A stretch of DNA of 7,065 nt, from assembly GCA_030151505.1 (NCBI GenBank), contig JASLDQ010000348.1, forward strand, positions 1 through 7,065. Reading direction: 5' to 3'. Within the stretch, counting starts at the first letter, position 1. Each line of letters starts with the position of its first letter. Below are positions 5,519 to 7,065 of this stretch, piece after piece. Position numbers and translations under genes: made by a program. Under the pieces are notes generated by a model, which ran no database searches, was not told the DNA's origin, and was given only the letters and a program-made list of their open reading frames with translations. The DNA is from Chromobacteriaceae bacterium. GTDB lineage: Bacteria; Pseudomonadota; Gammaproteobacteria; Burkholderiales; Aquaspirillaceae.

Positions 5519-7065
5519 TCAGCTGACGCGCATGCCCGGCGCCGCACCGGCATCTACGTCCAGCAGGAACAGTCCGCTGTCGTCGGCCACGCCGCTGGCG
5601 CAGACGATCATCCCCTCGGACACGCCGAAACGCATCTTGCGCGGGGCCAGGTTGGCCACCACGATCACCTGGCGGCCGACCAGCTTGTCCGGCTCGGCGT
5701 AGGCGCTGCGGATGCCGGAGAAGATGTTGCGGGTGCGGCCCTCGCCCAGATCGACGGTGAACTGCAGCAATTTGTCGGACTTATCGACGAACTGGCAGGC
5801 CACCACGGTAGCGACGCGCAGGTCGAGCTTGGCGAAGTCGTCGAAGGCGATGGTGTCGGCGATCGGCTCGATCACGGCGGCGGCCGGCGCGACGTCGATG
5901 CTTTGCTTGTTGGCCTCGATCAGCGCGTCGATCTGCGCCTGCTCAACCCGCTGCATCAGGTGCTGGTAAGGCTTGATCGCGTGATTGAGCAGCAGGCTGC
6001 CCGCATCGCTCCAGCTCAGCGGCGCGATGTTGAGGAAGCCCTCGACCTGTTCGGCCAGCTTCGGCAACACCGGCTTGAGGTAGATCGCCAGCAGGCGGAA
6101 GGCGTTGATCAGCACGGTGCAGACCTGCTGCAGCTCGGCGTCGGCGCCTTCCTTGCGCGCCAGCTCCCACGGCTTGTTGGCGTCGACGAAGGCGTTGACC
6201 GCATCGGCCAGCGCCATCACGTCGCGCAGCGCCTTGGCGTATTCGCGCGCTTCAAAGGCGGCGGCGATGCCGTCGGCTTCCTGCTGCAGGCGGCGCAACA
6301 GGCCGGCGCCGGATTCGAACTCGCCGGCGAGGCAGACTGGGCTCGCCAGTTCAGCATCGGCGGCAATCGCATCCGCCAGCCGGCCGTCGAAACGCTTGGT
6401 GATGAAGCCGGCGGCGCGGCTGGCGATGTTGATGAACTTGCCGACCAGGTCCGAGTTCACCCGCGCGACGAAGTCCGGCAGCGACAGGTCGATGTCCTCG
6501 ATCTTGCTGTTGAGCTTGGCGGCGATGTAGTAGCGCATCCACTCCGGGTTGAGCCCACAGTCGAGGTAGCTTTGCGCGGTGATGAAGGTGCCGCGCGATT
6601 TGGACATCTTGGCGCCGTCGACGGTGAGGAAGCCGTGGGCGAACACGCCGGTCGGGGTGCGGTAGTTGGAGTATTCCAGCGTGGCCGGCCAGAACAGCGC
6701 GTGGAAATACAGGATGTCCTTGCCGATGAAGTGATAGAGCTCGGCGCTGGAATCCTTGTTGAAGAAGGTGTCGAAATTGATACCTTCGCGGTCGCACAGG
6801 TTCTTGAAGCTGGCCATGTAGCCGATCGGCGCGTCCAGCCACACATAGAAATACTTGCCCGGCGCGTCCGGAATCTCGAAGCCGAAGTAAGGCGCGTCGC
6901 GCGAGATGTCCCAGTCCTGCAGGCCGCCCTCGATCCACTCGTTCATCTTGTTGTGCGATTCGGGCTGCAGGTGCGGCTGCTCGCGGCCGTCGGCCAGGGT
7001 GGTGCTGCCCGAGGTCCAGTTCTGCAGGAAGTCGGCGCAGTCGCCCAGCTTGAAGAAGAAGTGCT
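5519..7065 (-). CDS. metG: Methionyl-tRNA synthetase, C-terminal 514 residues (N-terminus beyond the window)
   Basis: This enzyme charges tRNA-Met with methionine using ATP. The frame stays open to the right edge, beginning in [16 protein letters not shown]; the family's usual length of about 680 residues implies that roughly 170 N-terminal residues, with the HIGH motif and most of the zinc region, lie outside. Visible parts, numbered from the first full codon, are [15 protein letters not shown] (about 51-65), the methionine-pocket motif WLDAPIGY (75-82), KMSKS at 152-156 (nucleotides 6596-6610), the helical anticodon-binding domain (about 200-350), and a C-terminal EMAP/Trbp111-like tRNA-binding domain from [11 protein letters not shown] (about 407) to the end, as in the dimeric E. 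coli enzyme. An internal ATG at 6946 is not the real start, because conserved sequence continues upstream of it. The gene ends 18 nt before a strong terminator. Nothing appears damaged. Confidence 0.98.
   Translation of the reverse strand, partial: HFFFKLGDCADFLQNWTSGSTTLADGREQPHLQPESHNKMNEWIEGGLQDWDISRDAPYFGFEIPDAPGKYFYVWLDAPIGYMASFKNLCDREGINFDTFFNKDSSAELYHFIGKDILYFHALFWPATLEYSNYRTPTGVFAHGFLTVDGAKMSKSRGTFITAQSYLDCGLNPEWMRYYIAAKLNSKIEDIDLSLPDFVARVNSDLVGKFINIASRAAGFITKRFDGRLADAIAADAELASPVCLAGEFESGAGLLRRLQQEADGIAAAFEAREYAKALRDVMALADAVNAFVDANKPWELARKEGADAELQQVCTVLINAFRLLAIYLKPVLPKLAEQVEGFLNIAPLSWSDAGSLLLNHAIKPYQHLMQRVEQAQIDALIEANKQSIDVAPAAAVIEPIADTIAFDDFAKLDLRVATVVACQFVDKSDKLLQFTVDLGEGRTRNIFSGIRSAYAEPDKLVGRQVIVVANLAPRKMRFGVSEGMIVCASGVADDSGLFLLDVDAGAAPGMRVS

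Noticed and set aside
5519..6946. metG as a complete gene starting at the ATG at 6946
   Set aside because: The same frame continues to the window edge with sequence matching the MetG zinc/catalytic region, so 6946 is an internal methionine and the gene is simply cut by the window.

Overview
The window looks like chromosomal DNA from a GC-rich betaproteobacterium, probably of the Neisseriales/Chromobacteriaceae group. That placement is an inference from base composition, from the general look of the proteins, and from a MetG that closely follows the E. coli-type dimeric enzyme. I see no insertion sequence, phage gene, CRISPR array, tRNA or rRNA, and nothing in base or codon use that points to recent transfer.

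Layout, left to right. Positions 1-328 hold no gene I can support, but contain a perfect 14-bp inverted repeat at 193-230. A plus-strand RluA-type pseudouridine synthase gene fills 329-1216. It converges, with 9 bp between stop codons, on a run of four minus-strand genes that occupies the rest of the window. Read in the direction of transcription from the right edge, these are: metG (methionyl-tRNA synthetase, N-terminus cut off by the window), a strong intrinsic terminator, acyP (acylphosphatase), an EAL-HDOD protein whose EAL domain has lost its catalytic residues, and a four-domain protein with a haem-globin sensor, GAF domain, degenerate GGDEF domain and intact EAL domain.

The most interesting part is 1226-4968, two adjacent genes of cyclic-di-GMP-type signalling. 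The four-domain protein keeps the globin proximal His and distal Tyr and every EAL catalytic residue I can check, while its GGDEF signature is DIDTF. It is therefore best read as a gas (oxygen, NO or CO) regulated c-di-GMP phosphodiesterase. Its upstream neighbour is the opposite: an EAL fold without catalytic residues, fused to an HDOD domain, and so probably a binding or scaffold protein. Co-orientation suggests, but does not prove, a shared pathway. A 155-bp gap separates the two genes, and each may have its own promoter.

metG, acyP and the pseudouridine synthase are housekeeping genes without obvious functional ties to the signalling pair.
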